Shown piece by piece: positions 1-10,394 of a DNA stretch of 64,000 nt. Every line of letters starts with the position of its first letter. Positions within the stretch are counted from its first letter, which is position 1. Under the pieces are notes generated by a model that saw only the letters and a list, made by a program, of their open reading frames with translations, ran no database searches and was not told where the DNA came from. The DNA is taken from assembly GCA_036320915.1 (NCBI GenBank), contig JAXBDG010000001.1:2874001-2938000 (forward strand), read 5' to 3'. The DNA is from Linnemannia elongata (lineage: Eukaryota; Mortierellomycota; Mortierellomycetes; Mortierellales; Mortierellaceae). A program made the translations under genes and the position numbers.

Positions 1-2155
1 CCGCAGGCCTTGGGCTCATGGCGCCTGAGCGTCTGAGTCTGGGTCGTGGTTAGTATCCTCCTGCAATGATTCTTCAGGATGTGATCTGCGGTGGCAAGAG
101 CTGGAAAACGAAATGTTGTCGAGGTAGATGTCGACTTTATTTTGGCAGGTTTCATATCTGTTTTTGATTCACTTATGCATTTATCTTCTTCCGTCACATT
201 CTCTTTTTGCTCTAATTTTCTTCTCGACATCCTCTGTACATTGGTGCAGATGGAGATGGACATGAACGTTGTTTTTCTATGATATCCTTTGACCCAAGCG
301 GTGGCATTGTCACCCTCATTGCTTCTCTTACTCAACTTTTCCTTCTGTTTTCCCTCCTCATCACTCCCTCGCCTCAGTTTTTTCTCTTCTTTACTTTCTC
401 TAACATTATCCTTACCCCTTTGCTCTTCCTCTTTCGTATGTTTTGTTTCTTTTCTTCTTTCCCTAATACGACTTCTAAATCGTTTCTCTAAGTACGCAGT
501 CCACGGGCAACTGTACATGTCATTTGTTTCGAATCCTGAAGGCGCATTTCTGTACTTTGGTGAATGGTAGAGGTAACTGCATATAGATTGGTAAGATCGA
601 TTTGTTGGGCGTTCCTTTGTTATTGTGTTCGTCAACAGGAGTGAATATGTTTATGTCCATGGGCATTTTGCTTGGCCTGATGGTCTGATCGCATATTGAT
701 CGGCACTCTGTTGAATCATGCACCGCCTTTCAAAAAAAAGGTTTGTCCCTAACATGCACTGTGATCATTGGTACTATTTGTCTGCCTCCTCGACTTCTCT
801 GTCACCACACCTATTGTGCCTTTCAACCAAAATGATGTAAAAAATTAACCACTAATCCAGCTGTGAGCGGGGTTTGCATGGGTGTAGAACAAAAATGTTG
901 ACCTGAATAGCTGGCTAATCGGGGTTTAGTGGCCAAAACAAAACATTTTATGTGAAATGCCCAATATGTTCTCTCTTTCTTTTCACATCTCCTTTATACA
1001 TTTTGGCCCAACTGGGAGTGATCGCAGTTGACCATATTTTTTTAGGAGTGACTCAGATGAATGAATTAACAAAATTGAAGGTGACGAATAGACGCGAGGA
1101 AAGGACGAGAAAAACAAAGTTGCGTTACTATGTCGACCTTTCAAGGGCATAGTACCTTTTGTACCCTCCTTCATTTTCATTCAAAAAAAAGATGCAACGC
1201 GCCGTGGACAATGTCATTTTCTCAAAGAAAAAAATAAATAAATATAGGCAGTTGTCTAATTTGAGCACTATTCCGGCCTTACAGTACAGCCTATTTTGTA
1301 AAGAGACGCAGCTATAGGCACTATGAAGAGGCGATTTCAGAGTAACGTTCCATGAGCATCGTCGTCTCTATTTCGTTTCTCATTCTTTTACGTAGCACCA
1401 CCCTTTTCTTTGCTTGCCTCTGTCTCTTCATTTCTCTCCTCTCCATCCCTTCTTTCCTTTGGTAGCACAAACACTTTTCGTTTTTCGTTTGTTTTCTCAC
1501 TCCGACGGCAGCTTAGGAGAGTAATTGCTACCCTCTGTCATTGTCAAGACAACAACATCTACAACAAAAGGAATTAGCTTAGATTTTATACGGATCTCTT
1601 TCTTAATACACAACGATACGCCGATCTCACCTTATGCCTGAAACTGTCTATCATGAGACCGAGAGAGAGGGCTGCAAGGACATGGGAAACTGGCTGCGCT
1701 GCAAGTAATTAAAGTAGTCCTTTGTCCTTGGCAAGGACAAAGTGTTACAGAATAGAAAAGTTTTTACAATGGTACCCTTCTGCTAATATCATGGATCATC
1801 CATTCCGCAATCCCCGTATTCTTCCTACGACAATTGACGACGGTACAACACCCATCAAGTTAATGTAACTTCAATTTCCCATCAAACAGGCATGTGCCCT
1901 TACTATTAATGACACAAGGACAAACAACGACAGCCTGTATATATCCGTCATAACGCATTGGCAACTCCAAGTAGACTTCTATATAATGACGAAAGTTATA
2001 GAACGCGACACAGAAGGGTCTTGGATAAATTCGCTTGCTTTTCTTTGGTATATTGCATTGAGTTCTCTCTACCACCACTGTGCTGTAGCTTTCCTGCATT
2101 GGACGTGGTGTCAAAGTAAAGCACAAACGTTACAAACATTCCTCATCACAGTAGC
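1..2155. other. No supported gene; possible end of an upstream gene
   Basis: I see no convincing gene here. The first 53 bases contain an open frame ending in TAG that could be the last codons of a gene lying to the left, but it is too short to judge. The rest is AT- and pyrimidine-rich, with short ORFs of biased composition typical of UTR or intergenic DNA in this window. A minus-strand ORF at 1860-2126 (88 aa) has no recognised motif. Confidence 0.4.
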
Positions 2156-2248
2156 ATGGATGTCGAACTATTGCATCGTATGAAAGCAAGGTATCAAGCT
2201 GATATGGCCGCGAGATCATGGGATCTGATGGCGGTCATATGCATCTGA
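2156..2248 (+). other. Orphan short ORF, possible exon or gene fragment
   Basis: An ATG-started 30-codon frame has balanced, protein-like composition (MDVELLHRMKARYQ...), unlike the low-complexity ORFs around it. It directly follows a CACAG that could be a 3' splice site, so it may be the last exon or relic of a gene. I do not recognise it, and the length makes chance a real possibility. Confidence 0.15.
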
Positions 2249-2800
2249 TCTGCAAAATTGAGGCAATCCAAAACCACCAACTCGACAAGGCAATCGTCTA
2301 CTCAGAAGGCCACCTTCTCTTTCGCTCTATCCCAAACAGACCATCACCTCTTCCTCTTCTTTCTGCTTTTCTCCTCCTCTCACCAAATGCTTTAAGAGAC
2401 GCGGGAAAGGTCATCTCAGTCCCTACTATAAAGGAAAACAAACGGCAATATCAAACCGCCAATGGCAAAACAGGCCACAATTGCACGGATCATCGCTTCA
2501 TTGCAGCACAACCAATCCGTTCCTTAACTGCTACTATGCCATGAATGATGGCGCCAACGCTCACAACATGGAAGCAGAGGAGAGAGAAAGGGAACGGGTA
2601 AATGGTATAGAAGGGGAGTAGAAGGGGTTGAAAAGAAAAGGAAGAAGAAAGAGAAATCTAAAGAGCAGCCGAAGAGGAGCTGAAGTGAAGGCGAAGAAAT
2701 ATCAAAGTCGGGGAAGGGGAGAAGCGGGATAAGAGCCAAGGTAAGAAGGAAAGCCCAAAAAAATATCTCTCTTATTCATATACGCCTAGAGAACGTAGGC

Positions 2801-3452
2801 ATGCAGCACAGGCATAGAAAAGTCAAAGCAAAGATCAGGGCACACAGTGTGTATAAGGTGCCTGAAAAGGGGATCAAAATCGGAGAAAATACAAGAATAT
2901 TTGTTTATGGCCACCCCAATAACAGTCACGTCGTGCCAGCCAAGCAGATTGTGGGCAAAACAGAGTCCTTCAGCAATCCAATTATTGTGTCGGCGAATGG
3001 ACACTTCCCTCCGCGAGCGAAGCCGCGGGCACTAGCTAGTTACCTACGTGCAGATGAAGCTGCATCAAAGTTCGTCCAGTTTCTCTGAAAAGGATTGGAA
3101 TGGCGCACTCAGCACAGTCTCGGCACCCAAGATTTAGAGCCACGCAGAAGACTTCCGTGACTACTGCCCAGACAACGTGTACATCAGTATGATCGTCGCA
3201 TACCCTACCAAATGGAGCTCCCAGTTACCAGCACTTTCAGATCTCCCAAAGGACACTAGTGGTGTGCAGCAGGTCGTGATCAACGTCAGTGATAATAACT
3301 TCGGCAAGATCTTCCCCAAGGAGCATGTTGAGTTTATCGATAGACTCAAGAACGTAAGAAAGCGAACTGCTGAGAATGACGACGGCGATGTTGACGATCG
3401 TACTAAGAAGCAGAGGGGTCGATCTGCTTCTCGAAAGCGTAACGCCAAGTGA
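2801..3452 (+). pseudogene. Frameshifted Crinkler-like relic (C-terminal part)
   Basis: Two adjoining plus-strand frames look like one former protein. The first (2801-3088) contains 'FVYGHPNNSHVVPAKQIVGK' and 'ALASYLRADEA'. It ends at a TGA around 3086, where the coding frame shifts into 'EKDWNGAL', and that second frame has an in-frame TAG near 3133 before continuing as 'AEDFRDYCPDNVYISMIVAY' and 'NFGKIFPKEHVEF'. The tail is basic and nuclear-localisation-like (KKQRGRSASRKRNAK) and stops at 3450-3452. From memory this resembles the C-terminal half of Crinkler-type proteins common in Mortierella and Rhizophagus, but the N-terminal ubiquitin-like and NTPase parts are absent. At least one frameshift and one stop separate the pieces, so I read it as a decayed fragment. 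An unrecognised intron joining the frames is less likely. The family name is tentative. Confidence 0.4.
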
Positions 3453-3992
3453 AACAACAGCTGATCCCATGTTTGTCCGAATAAAAATTGTTGTCAATGT
3501 TCAACAGATCAATTTCAATCAATCAAAGCGGACCTAAACCTTTGACAATGGCATAAGTCAACCTCTTGGATCGCCTATTGCTGATCTGCGGTCATTGACC
3601 ATACATCACGGCTCCCTCTACTTTTTGGTACTAGTCTTTGGCGATCTCCCGTGCCTCACCCATTATCTGGACAGACAAGTGTACTCCTGCAGTCTGCTGC
3701 ACTACTTCGACCGTAAGGTGGTGTGTGATTATATGTGGCAATGTGTGGTGGGTGGTACTCTCGCTTCCTGTTACTCTTGTTTGGTGAATGTCGCTTGAAC
3801 TTTATTAGTGGGCAAGTCGAATACAACAGCCTCTTAAGAGCCTGACCCAAGGGAAAGAAGAAGAAGAGGAAAGATACTTTTCTTAACGAAGAAATATACA
3901 GACCAAACGCGTAAATCTCATGGGATCGACGCAACAGAGCGTCTCGCATCGCGCAACCTTGTTTGTTTCAAACATGTTCCTATTCCTTTTCT
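3453..3992. other. Intergenic, with one copy of a dispersed ~35 bp motif
   Basis: No gene is seen. Bases 3911-3945 match a motif found again at 46530-46564 and, less well, at 48104-48138. The shared core is GATCGRCGCAACAGAGCRTC. A purine-rich stretch precedes it. Confidence 0.35.
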
Positions 3993-4321
3993 GGGCTCTT
4001 AATCAAAGTGATCAAATCGAATTAGTATATCGATCGATTCGAATAAAGTGAACTTGAATCCGATACGAAGCATTCGAAGCATTCGAATCAATCAAAGCAT
4101 TCGAACTAATCTGTCAGAGTTTCACTCTGACATCACGCCACCAATCTTAAACTTCCAGCGCCACAGCATCTCCAACCCTAGAACTTTCTAGCCAGAAATT
4201 AAGGGCAAGCATTCGAATCATTCGAGCCATTCGGATCGAATCGAATCCACCTTATCTCAAATTCGATTCAACTCCATTCGAATTGAATCCAACTCGAATT
4301 ATTCGACTCGATTAGGAGCCC
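3993..4321. mobile_element. MITE-like element with terminal inverted repeats
   Basis: The ends are inverted copies: GGGCTCTTAATC at 3993-4004 and GATTAGGAGCCC at 4310-4321, with one mismatch over 12 bp. The interior is AT-rich and carries about ten degenerate CATTCGAAT/ATTCGA-type words in two clusters (about 4013-4110 and 4211-4310), separated by a less repetitive core. There is no coding capacity, which fits a small non-autonomous DNA element. I see no clear target-site duplication (CT on the left, TA on the right), so either the boundaries are imprecise or the insertion is old. The right end touches the open frame of the next locus. Confidence 0.45.
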
Positions 4322-4324
4322 TAG

Positions 4325-5777
4325 CCGGTCGTCTCGCCCAAACCAGTACTATCAGCATTCGTCGCATCAGAACCACATTCGGCGTTGACAACTTCCTCTG
4401 CGTCTTCGTCATCGCTTTTCCATAGCTCCCTTCCTTCAGCTTCGACACTCCATACGATTGGCTCAACTGCAGTCAAATCTGGTAGCTGGGGCCCAGCCAC
4501 AGGAGCAGGAGTAGTGAACAGTGGTAGTGGCGGTCCATACATCAGTAACAGCACCCACATGTCACTGGCGACACCGTCTTCGTCCACCATCACTGCATTC
4601 TCTCCGCATTCGCTACGGAGATTTGCTTCAAGAGATGCCCTTCACCGGTCGACGTCTTCACCATCACAGAACCAAGGATTCAGAAGGTCGACGAGCGGAT
4701 GTTCCGAGGGCTTGACATATGCTTCAGCTATGGCTTCTGTAGGTGGCGGTGCAGCACAGACCAAGGCGGAAGAAAAGCCCTTATCAAACCCAACCCAAGT
4801 AGTTGACATGATGGACGGACAGCAAGATGAATTCCAGTTCACGGAGTCACCCTTGCCGTATACGCCTCAAGGTCAGACTCCCCCAACATCAGGATCAAAG
4901 GCTATGGATTCCAGGACCTCAATTGACAGCTTGGGAGGTCGACCTAGTTCCAGCACGACAACGACGACAGCTGTGCCCACTGCATTCCCACCAGGAATCG
5001 GAAACCTGAACAGGCCGTCGATGGACTATATGAGCTTCAAACCGGCGACCTCCTCCTCTTCATCCTCTGCGCGGGACTCGCTCCTTCAACAGCAACGGTA
5101 CGATCCTGGACTTTCGTCTGCCGGACGAGCAAGAGGACAGAGCGTAGATATGCGTCGAGGACGTAGGGTGGATGCAGATCCGGACGATGGCGATGACGAG
5201 GTGTGTGGGAACAGCAGTGAGGATTTAGCGAGATTCTTGGCTATGGGTCCCCTTGCCCTGAGGGAGAGCCATTCTGTGATGGGGATGGAGTGTCCCGTAG
5301 ACTGTCATTATCACTACTACCACCATCACCAACACCACCACCATGGACACCCCAACCACAGCCAACACCATCACCATCATCATCATCATCATCACTATCA
5401 CCACGCTCATCCGCAGCAGCATCAACCGTACCCTAGAGAGGACAGACGATCCAGTCCTGGTCCTCTCCCTGTCAAGAGCGAGTCCTCCTCAACCTTCTAC
5501 CACATTAGTGCGGCTTCGACTGTTTCCCACAATCTTCTACAACATGGACGTGATCGAGACGTTGGCTGGGATGGATGAGCAGGAAGGGTTTGTCTGCTAG
5601 CCATAGCTTGACAGGATCTCGATCTACGTGAAGAATGGGTTTGGACAGTCATTGAAGGAGGAGGTTGAGCGTCTTGTTGATCCTCCAGCTACTGCAACCC
5701 GTTTATCACCACTTCGACCACAGGATCGGCCCAAGAGTCCTTTCCAAAAGATCAAAGCAGACTTATCCGATGAATAA
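4325..5777 (+). pseudogene. Ser- and His-rich protein remnant, headless and frameshifted
   Basis: A long open frame runs from 4325 to a TGA at 5578. It has no ATG before 4559 and is bounded upstream by the TAG at 4322-4324, at the edge of the inverted-repeat element. The product is low complexity: Ser/Thr/Pro-rich first, then around residues 300-345 a striking run of His with Tyr, Pro and Asn (HYHYYHHHQHHHH and a further ten-His run). After the stop, another frame (5607-5777) encodes a normal-looking C-terminus, 'VKNGFGQSLKEEVERLVDPP', ending at TAA 5775-5777. It is separated from the main frame by a shift and two stops. Either an intron supplies the missing start (CTAG at 4321-4324 is a usable acceptor) or the gene lost its head to the element and its tail to a frameshift. 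The function is not recognised. Confidence 0.35.
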
Positions 5778-5914
5778 AATGGCACCCTTGCTGTTCCTGA
5801 AAATGTCATCCCCCACGTGATTGCAACCTAGTCGTGTCTACCTACTGTTCTCCTTTACTTTTTTTTTTTTATTTTTTCATGCCATCTTCTTTGCACCTTG
5901 TCATTTACCACTCC

Positions 5915-7972
5915 ATGCAAGCAACAGAACTGACCACCGCATTGCCAGTGCTCATAATCACCACCAACAAGGACATTTCCCCTCTGGACCTTCCAGAAAC
6001 TCTGTCGAGGATTCTCTCCTTCGTCGACCAAACCACTCTACGCACCTCTGCCGTCTTCGTCTCCCGCCTATGGCTACTCGCCTGTCGGCATCAACTCGTT
6101 CGAGAGCTCACTTGGGAGGGATGCTTATCCCACACGAGTGAGACCAGCATTTTGGAGAGGCTCCCTTACGCCGGCCGACTGTGCTGGATCGCCAACTCCC
6201 GATTATTATCCTTCTATACAAGTCCAGAAGTGCACGCATTCAAGTCGCTGGTGCAGGCGTTGAAGGATATTCAGGAGCGACAAGAAGTATCGCCAGCGCC
6301 ACAGAGAGGTCATGTAGCACAGCAGGGAAAAAACAACAGTCGCAGTCCGACATGTATAAAGGATTTACTAGTACTGGTGCCGAGGACTCTGCAGGAACTC
6401 GTGATGACTGTGCAGTCGAATATCATGGAGCGATTCACCACGCTCGCGCCTTATCTTTCTACCTTGACCGACTTGCGACTGCGACAGTCCCTTGAAGGCA
6501 CAATGCAAATGGGACTGGTCTTTCAGGCATGTCCTCACCTTCAAGTTCTTCATCTCGCGTCAAACCACACTCTGACCCTGCTGGCACCATGGCATACCCC
6601 ACCTCTTGGTTCGGACCACCTCGCGACAACGACAACACGTCATGGTCACCAGCACCCGATTCTACCTCTGACGACACTCGTGTTGGAGAACCCAAGGTTC
6701 ATACAGGAGGACTTCGAACACTTCTTATCTTCAATACCTCACCTTCGAGTTCTCAAAATCGTCAAACTGCAGAAGGAGGCGAATCCAGGATCACTTGCAG
6801 GGCAAAGTCGGTACGACTACGCAAGAATTTTCAGCCACCTACAGAGACTGAATCAACAGCTCCACGTGTTTCACTTTTCTGTCTATGGTGACCGAGCAGC
6901 CAATGCGGCGATTGAGGAGATGATGATGGCGACTACAACGGGGTATGGATCTTCCACAGAGTGGGATTTCGCGGCAGAGGCGAGTCCAACACCACGATTG
7001 ATGCGACATATCCGTCAACTCTCAAATGTGGTCACCAGTTTGACGTTTTACAACCTCAACCAGGATTACCATGAGACCATACCGTTCCTGCACCATTATC
7101 TTTGCAATTCGCCTCATCTGATCCATCTCTGGGCCCCCATGACTTATTACCCTATCGCACATATGGACCTTTTCCGACGCATCCCTGAGCCCATCAACCG
7201 TCAAAAGTCATATGATAGAGCACATACTCTGGCCGAGCTCGAGTCCGCTCGCCCCGGTGTCTGGAAGTGCCGCAATTTGGAGACGCTTAATATCGGGTTC
7301 AAAGTCACCGGAGGTTGGGGCACCCAACATCAACCGGAGCAGAGTCGGGTGGTCTTTGGATATATTGCTCGGGTCCTGCCACGACTGCGTGAGTTGCGCA
7401 TCCATACCGTGAGTACGTACCAGGCGTTTCCGTTCCAAAAACTACGGCTCTCGGGAGGGTTTTGTCTTTTGGCCAAACTACGTTACTTGGAGCGACTCAA
7501 GATCTGTGACAGTCAGACGCCTCAGCCTCCAAAGCACGTCTATGATCTGGACTGGATGGTTCAGGAAGGGTGGACTGTGGAAGGGAGAGAAGCGCGACGG
7601 AGAGCTATGGCTCCTTGGGGGCAGCCCATTCAACTGGAGGATGAGGTTGAGGCTAAGAGAGTCGCCAAGAGAATGGGTAAAAACCGTAACCGGGTTGGCG
7701 GTGGTGTTGGTGATGCAGGTCAGGCTATGGAATGGGAATCTTCGGTTGATCCAGGACTCAGGGAGGAACTGCAGCATCTTGGACGATTGCTGGATGTCAA
7801 AGTGTGGCTGGATGAGATGGTTGCCCCAGGCAGCAGCGCAGTGAGTAACCAGTGGCCCTCTCTTCAGAAGCTTGCGATTGCTAGCGATGCTGAGTATGGA
7901 CTTTTACCTCCGTATGAGTTTATTCGCCTTACCGCGGCACGCGAGTACAACCGCTGGGAAGGTAGACGGTAA
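5915..7972 (+). CDS. F-box/LRR-like protein, type A
   Basis: This 685 aa single-exon protein probably acts as a substrate-recognition subunit of an SCF ubiquitin ligase, judging by its N-terminal F-box (SPLDLPETLSRILSFVDQTT... about residues 21-65). The rest is irregular leucine-rich repeat sequence with few strict LRR signatures. It carries the type A blocks: 'VFGYIARVLPRLREL' around residue 480, 'GFCLLAKLRYLERL' just after, 'LDWMVQEGW...EGREARRRA', and C-terminal 'LQHLGRLLDVKVWLDEM' followed by 'WPSLQKLAI'. An upstream ATG at 5879 is in frame, but it would add a low-complexity leader; 5915 gives the usual short lead-in to the F-box. AATAAA lies about 15 bases after the stop. It is convergent with the type A gene at 8083-10236. 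The substrate is unknown. Confidence 0.85.
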   Translation: MQATELTTALPVLIITTNKDISPLDLPETLSRILSFVDQTTLRTSAVFVSRLWLLACRHQLVRELTWEGCLSHTSETSILERLPYAGRLCWIANSRLLSFYTSPEVHAFKSLVQALKDIQERQEVSPAPQRGHVAQQGKNNSRSPTCIKDLLVLVPRTLQELVMTVQSNIMERFTTLAPYLSTLTDLRLRQSLEGTMQMGLVFQACPHLQVLHLASNHTLTLLAPWHTPPLGSDHLATTTTRHGHQHPILPLTTLVLENPRFIQEDFEHFLSSIPHLRVLKIVKLQKEANPGSLAGQSRYDYARIFSHLQRLNQQLHVFHFSVYGDRAANAAIEEMMMATTTGYGSSTEWDFAAEASPTPRLMRHIRQLSNVVTSLTFYNLNQDYHETIPFLHHYLCNSPHLIHLWAPMTYYPIAHMDLFRRIPEPINRQKSYDRAHTLAELESARPGVWKCRNLETLNIGFKVTGGWGTQHQPEQSRVVFGYIARVLPRLRELRIHTVSTYQAFPFQKLRLSGGFCLLAKLRYLERLKICDSQTPQPPKHVYDLDWMVQEGWTVEGREARRRAMAPWGQPIQLEDEVEAKRVAKRMGKNRNRVGGGVGDAGQAMEWESSVDPGLREELQHLGRLLDVKVWLDEMVAPGSSAVSNQWPSLQKLAIASDAEYGLLPPYEFIRLTAAREYNRWEGRR

Positions 7973-8082
7973 GGAGTTACGCGGAAATAAATACTAAATA
8001 AATATTGTCATTCTGAAGTTTGTTTGTTAAAAATAAAAGCTCCTGTCTCTCTGTCTCTGGGGTATGTGAATGAAAAAGGCGG

Positions 8083-10236
8083 TTACTGTCTGGCACGGCG
8101 GGATAATGACGGGGGCAACGCAAACGCTCTCTTCCATTTGAGGGCGTTTGCTTTCAAGATCCGTCCGACTTCGGCTTCAGGTTGTAGACCGAATATGTTT
8201 GAATAGTAGATGGACAACCTGTGCAGGTGCGGCCAGCACCTAAAGCCGTCTTCATCTCCCTCCTGCTGCTTGGCGGCATTATCCATCTCCTCCAACACTT
8301 GCTTGACATCTCTCAACAAACCTAGGTCCTCCAGACTCTTTACCAGATTCATCTTCTCGCTCTCAGAAGCTCCACCCTGTTGGACCTTGATAACTGCTCC
8401 ATAGTCAACCAAGAACTGTTGGTAGTTCTGCCGTCTGGCAACTTCCTTTGACTCTTCCATCTCCAACCTCTTTGCCCAACCTCCTCCCCTCTTCATATCC
8501 TCCTTATCGATCCATGCTTGGCGGGCGTGTCGTCGGTCGGCGGAATGTCCTGCAGGCACCATCCAGTCAAAGTCGACCGCCAGATCTACATACTCGCCAC
8601 CACTATATTCACCATCGTCGTCACCTTCATCCTCGAGCAGAACAAAGTTGTCATGGTGAACAGTCCCAACCACCAACCGCTCCAAATCTTTCAGTCTCGA
8701 CAACAGACAGAGTCCACTCTCAAGTCGCACACAAAGTCGCCCATTTGACCCTTCCTCCTCGACCGGCCATTCATACGCATAGTGGCTGAGGTGTTCTGGT
8801 CCATGGATTTCTAGATCTTGAAGCCTGGGGCAGACGCGGGAGATGTATCCAAAGATGAGGCGGGAAGACAATGCGGTTGCCTTTTGGGGGAGGAATGCGA
8901 TGTGGAGGGTTTGGAGGCGTTGACATGCCCATACTTTGGGGACCTGATGCTGTTGTTGCTGCTGCTGTTGCTGTTGGTAACTTGAGACAGCCGAAGGAGG
9001 AGGGTGACCTTGAGTCAGACGGAAGTGAATGTCGAGGGCGTCGAGCCTGATAGCAGATTTGGGAGCCATCAAGTGGAGCAGATGGGGTGATGCGCAGAGG
9101 TAGTCGTGGAGGGTGGGGCATTTACCCAAGATATGAAGAGTGGTGATGGTGTTAGGCACCTGGACGGTAAGGTGTGTCATGATTGAGGGTGTCAACTTGG
9201 GTCCTTCAATCGTCCAGTCCAGATTTGTGTGTGGTGCAGGCGAATCCTGGATCCAGTCTTGGATTGTGTCTGTCGAGAGGGTGGTATAGGGAGGGGAGAA
9301 GAAGAACGAGCAGAGGGTTGCTGGGTGGTGCAACTTCACGAGCTCACGGATCCGTCTTGGGCAGTCAGCGATCCTGGCAGCAATGGCGTCATCATCATCA
9401 TCCGGGTATAGGTCTGGGTAAAACTCCTTGACGACCAAAACCAACTCTCTAAGATGAGGCGTGAGACTAATCAACGTTTCAAGACATGACTGAGGCACAG
9501 AGACATTCCTGAGGACCAGGGACCGCAACGCCAGGGCTGGTCGTTTCCGTCTCTGACCATCCCGCAGGTTGATCCTTAGAGGCGAGAACCAAGGTTTCCG
9601 CAACACGTAACTAGTAGTCGCCACAGAATCGATATACAGCCGCTGCAAGAGAGGACAGCTCTCCAGGACATCCAGCATTGATAGCACCCCGATGTGTACA
9701 GTTTTGACCTCGAGGAAAGTCAAGTGCGCCATTGCCGGGAGGATCAACTTCAGATCCAACGGATCCATATAGCCATGTAGTCTCAGCTCCTTCAACGGCA
9801 ACTCGGCTGTATCTTCATCCTCAGTCCCCTCCTGGGTCAACCACGGCTTGATGTACCCACTACCCGTCGAGGGTTGCTGTCGCTGTTGCAGCCTCCGCTG
9901 CTCCCAGTCTAAGAACCGATGCTGGCGAGACCGTTCCCCAAGCGTGAACCAGAGTTGCACAAGAGCGAAAGAACTATGGTAATACGTGCTGAGATTGTAA
10001 TAGCACAGTCGATCCACTCTGCCCATGTTCGCTAGTAGTATGTCCTGTTCCGCTTTGGATAGTCTGTTCCCCCAGACTTGTTCTCGTACGATGCGATGTT
10101 GTCCGACGTGGAGCCATTGCCGGCAGACGAGGATGACGACGTGCGTGATGGTGTAGTCGCTGAGGAAGGAGAAGGTGTGGTCGAGCAGTTCTGGGAGGTG
10201 CAATGGTGACCTGCTTGTCTTGGTGAGTGTCTCCAT
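8083..10236 (-). CDS. F-box/LRR-like protein, type A
   Basis: This single-exon protein has 717 aa. The F-box is at residues about 10-55 (SPLHLPELLDHTFSFLSDYT...CRQWLHV). The LRR-like body contains a nine-Gln run (about residue 422) and acidic Asp/Glu insertions, followed by 'IFGYISRVCPRLQDLEIHGPE', 'GLCLLSRLKDLERLVVG', 'VDFDWMVPAGHSADRRHARQ' and C-terminal 'LEDLGLLRDVKQVLEEM' with 'CWPHLHRLSIYYSN'. These are the most complete type A signatures in the window and make it a good reference copy. Its 5' end faces the decayed paralogue at 10395-12432, which has the same orientation. The expected role is SCF adaptor with unknown substrate. Confidence 0.87.
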   Translation of the reverse strand: METLTKTSRSPLHLPELLDHTFSFLSDYTITHVVILVCRQWLHVGQHRIVREQVWGNRLSKAEQDILLANMGRVDRLCYYNLSTYYHSSFALVQLWFTLGERSRQHRFLDWEQRRLQQRQQPSTGSGYIKPWLTQEGTEDEDTAELPLKELRLHGYMDPLDLKLILPAMAHLTFLEVKTVHIGVLSMLDVLESCPLLQRLYIDSVATTSYVLRKPWFSPLRINLRDGQRRKRPALALRSLVLRNVSVPQSCLETLISLTPHLRELVLVVKEFYPDLYPDDDDDAIAARIADCPRRIRELVKLHHPATLCSFFFSPPYTTLSTDTIQDWIQDSPAPHTNLDWTIEGPKLTPSIMTHLTVQVPNTITTLHILGKCPTLHDYLCASPHLLHLMAPKSAIRLDALDIHFRLTQGHPPPSAVSSYQQQQQQQQQHQVPKVWACQRLQTLHIAFLPQKATALSSRLIFGYISRVCPRLQDLEIHGPEHLSHYAYEWPVEEEGSNGRLCVRLESGLCLLSRLKDLERLVVGTVHHDNFVLLEDEGDDDGEYSGGEYVDLAVDFDWMVPAGHSADRRHARQAWIDKEDMKRGGGWAKRLEMEESKEVARRQNYQQFLVDYGAVIKVQQGGASESEKMNLVKSLEDLGLLRDVKQVLEEMDNAAKQQEGDEDGFRCWPHLHRLSIYYSNIFGLQPEAEVGRILKANALKWKRAFALPPSLSRRARQ

Positions 10237-10394
10237 TTGTCGGTGGAGTTGAGTGAGTGAAAGAGTGTTGTTGCTTTTGGTTCTGCAAAGAGATGGTGGG
10301 AGAAGGTGAAAGGAGAAAAGTAAAGCAGGTGAAGGCGAAAGACTAGGGGGAAAAAAAGAAACAAATTTTCAATGCGACTACGGCAGCTCTCAAT

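Noticed and set aside
3..53. Short frame ending in TAG at the left edge
   Set aside because: Sixteen codons (AGLGLMAPERL...) could end an upstream gene, but nothing in the window can confirm it.
1634..1708. 24-codon ORF with protein-like composition
   Set aside because: Too short, with no splice partner or homologue recognised.
3911..3945. Possible tRNA-derived (SINE-like) sequence
   Set aside because: The dispersed motif has a faint tRNA-like look on the minus strand, but I could not fold a cloverleaf or find A and B boxes.
5289..5400. CAY-rich tract read as a CRISPR-like or satellite array
   Set aside because: There are no spacers and no constant unit; it is the His codon run of the remnant protein.
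5821..6141. Other-frame ORFs over the F-box gene at 5915
   Set aside because: These are shadows in alternative frames; only the frame with the F-box and type A blocks is coherent.
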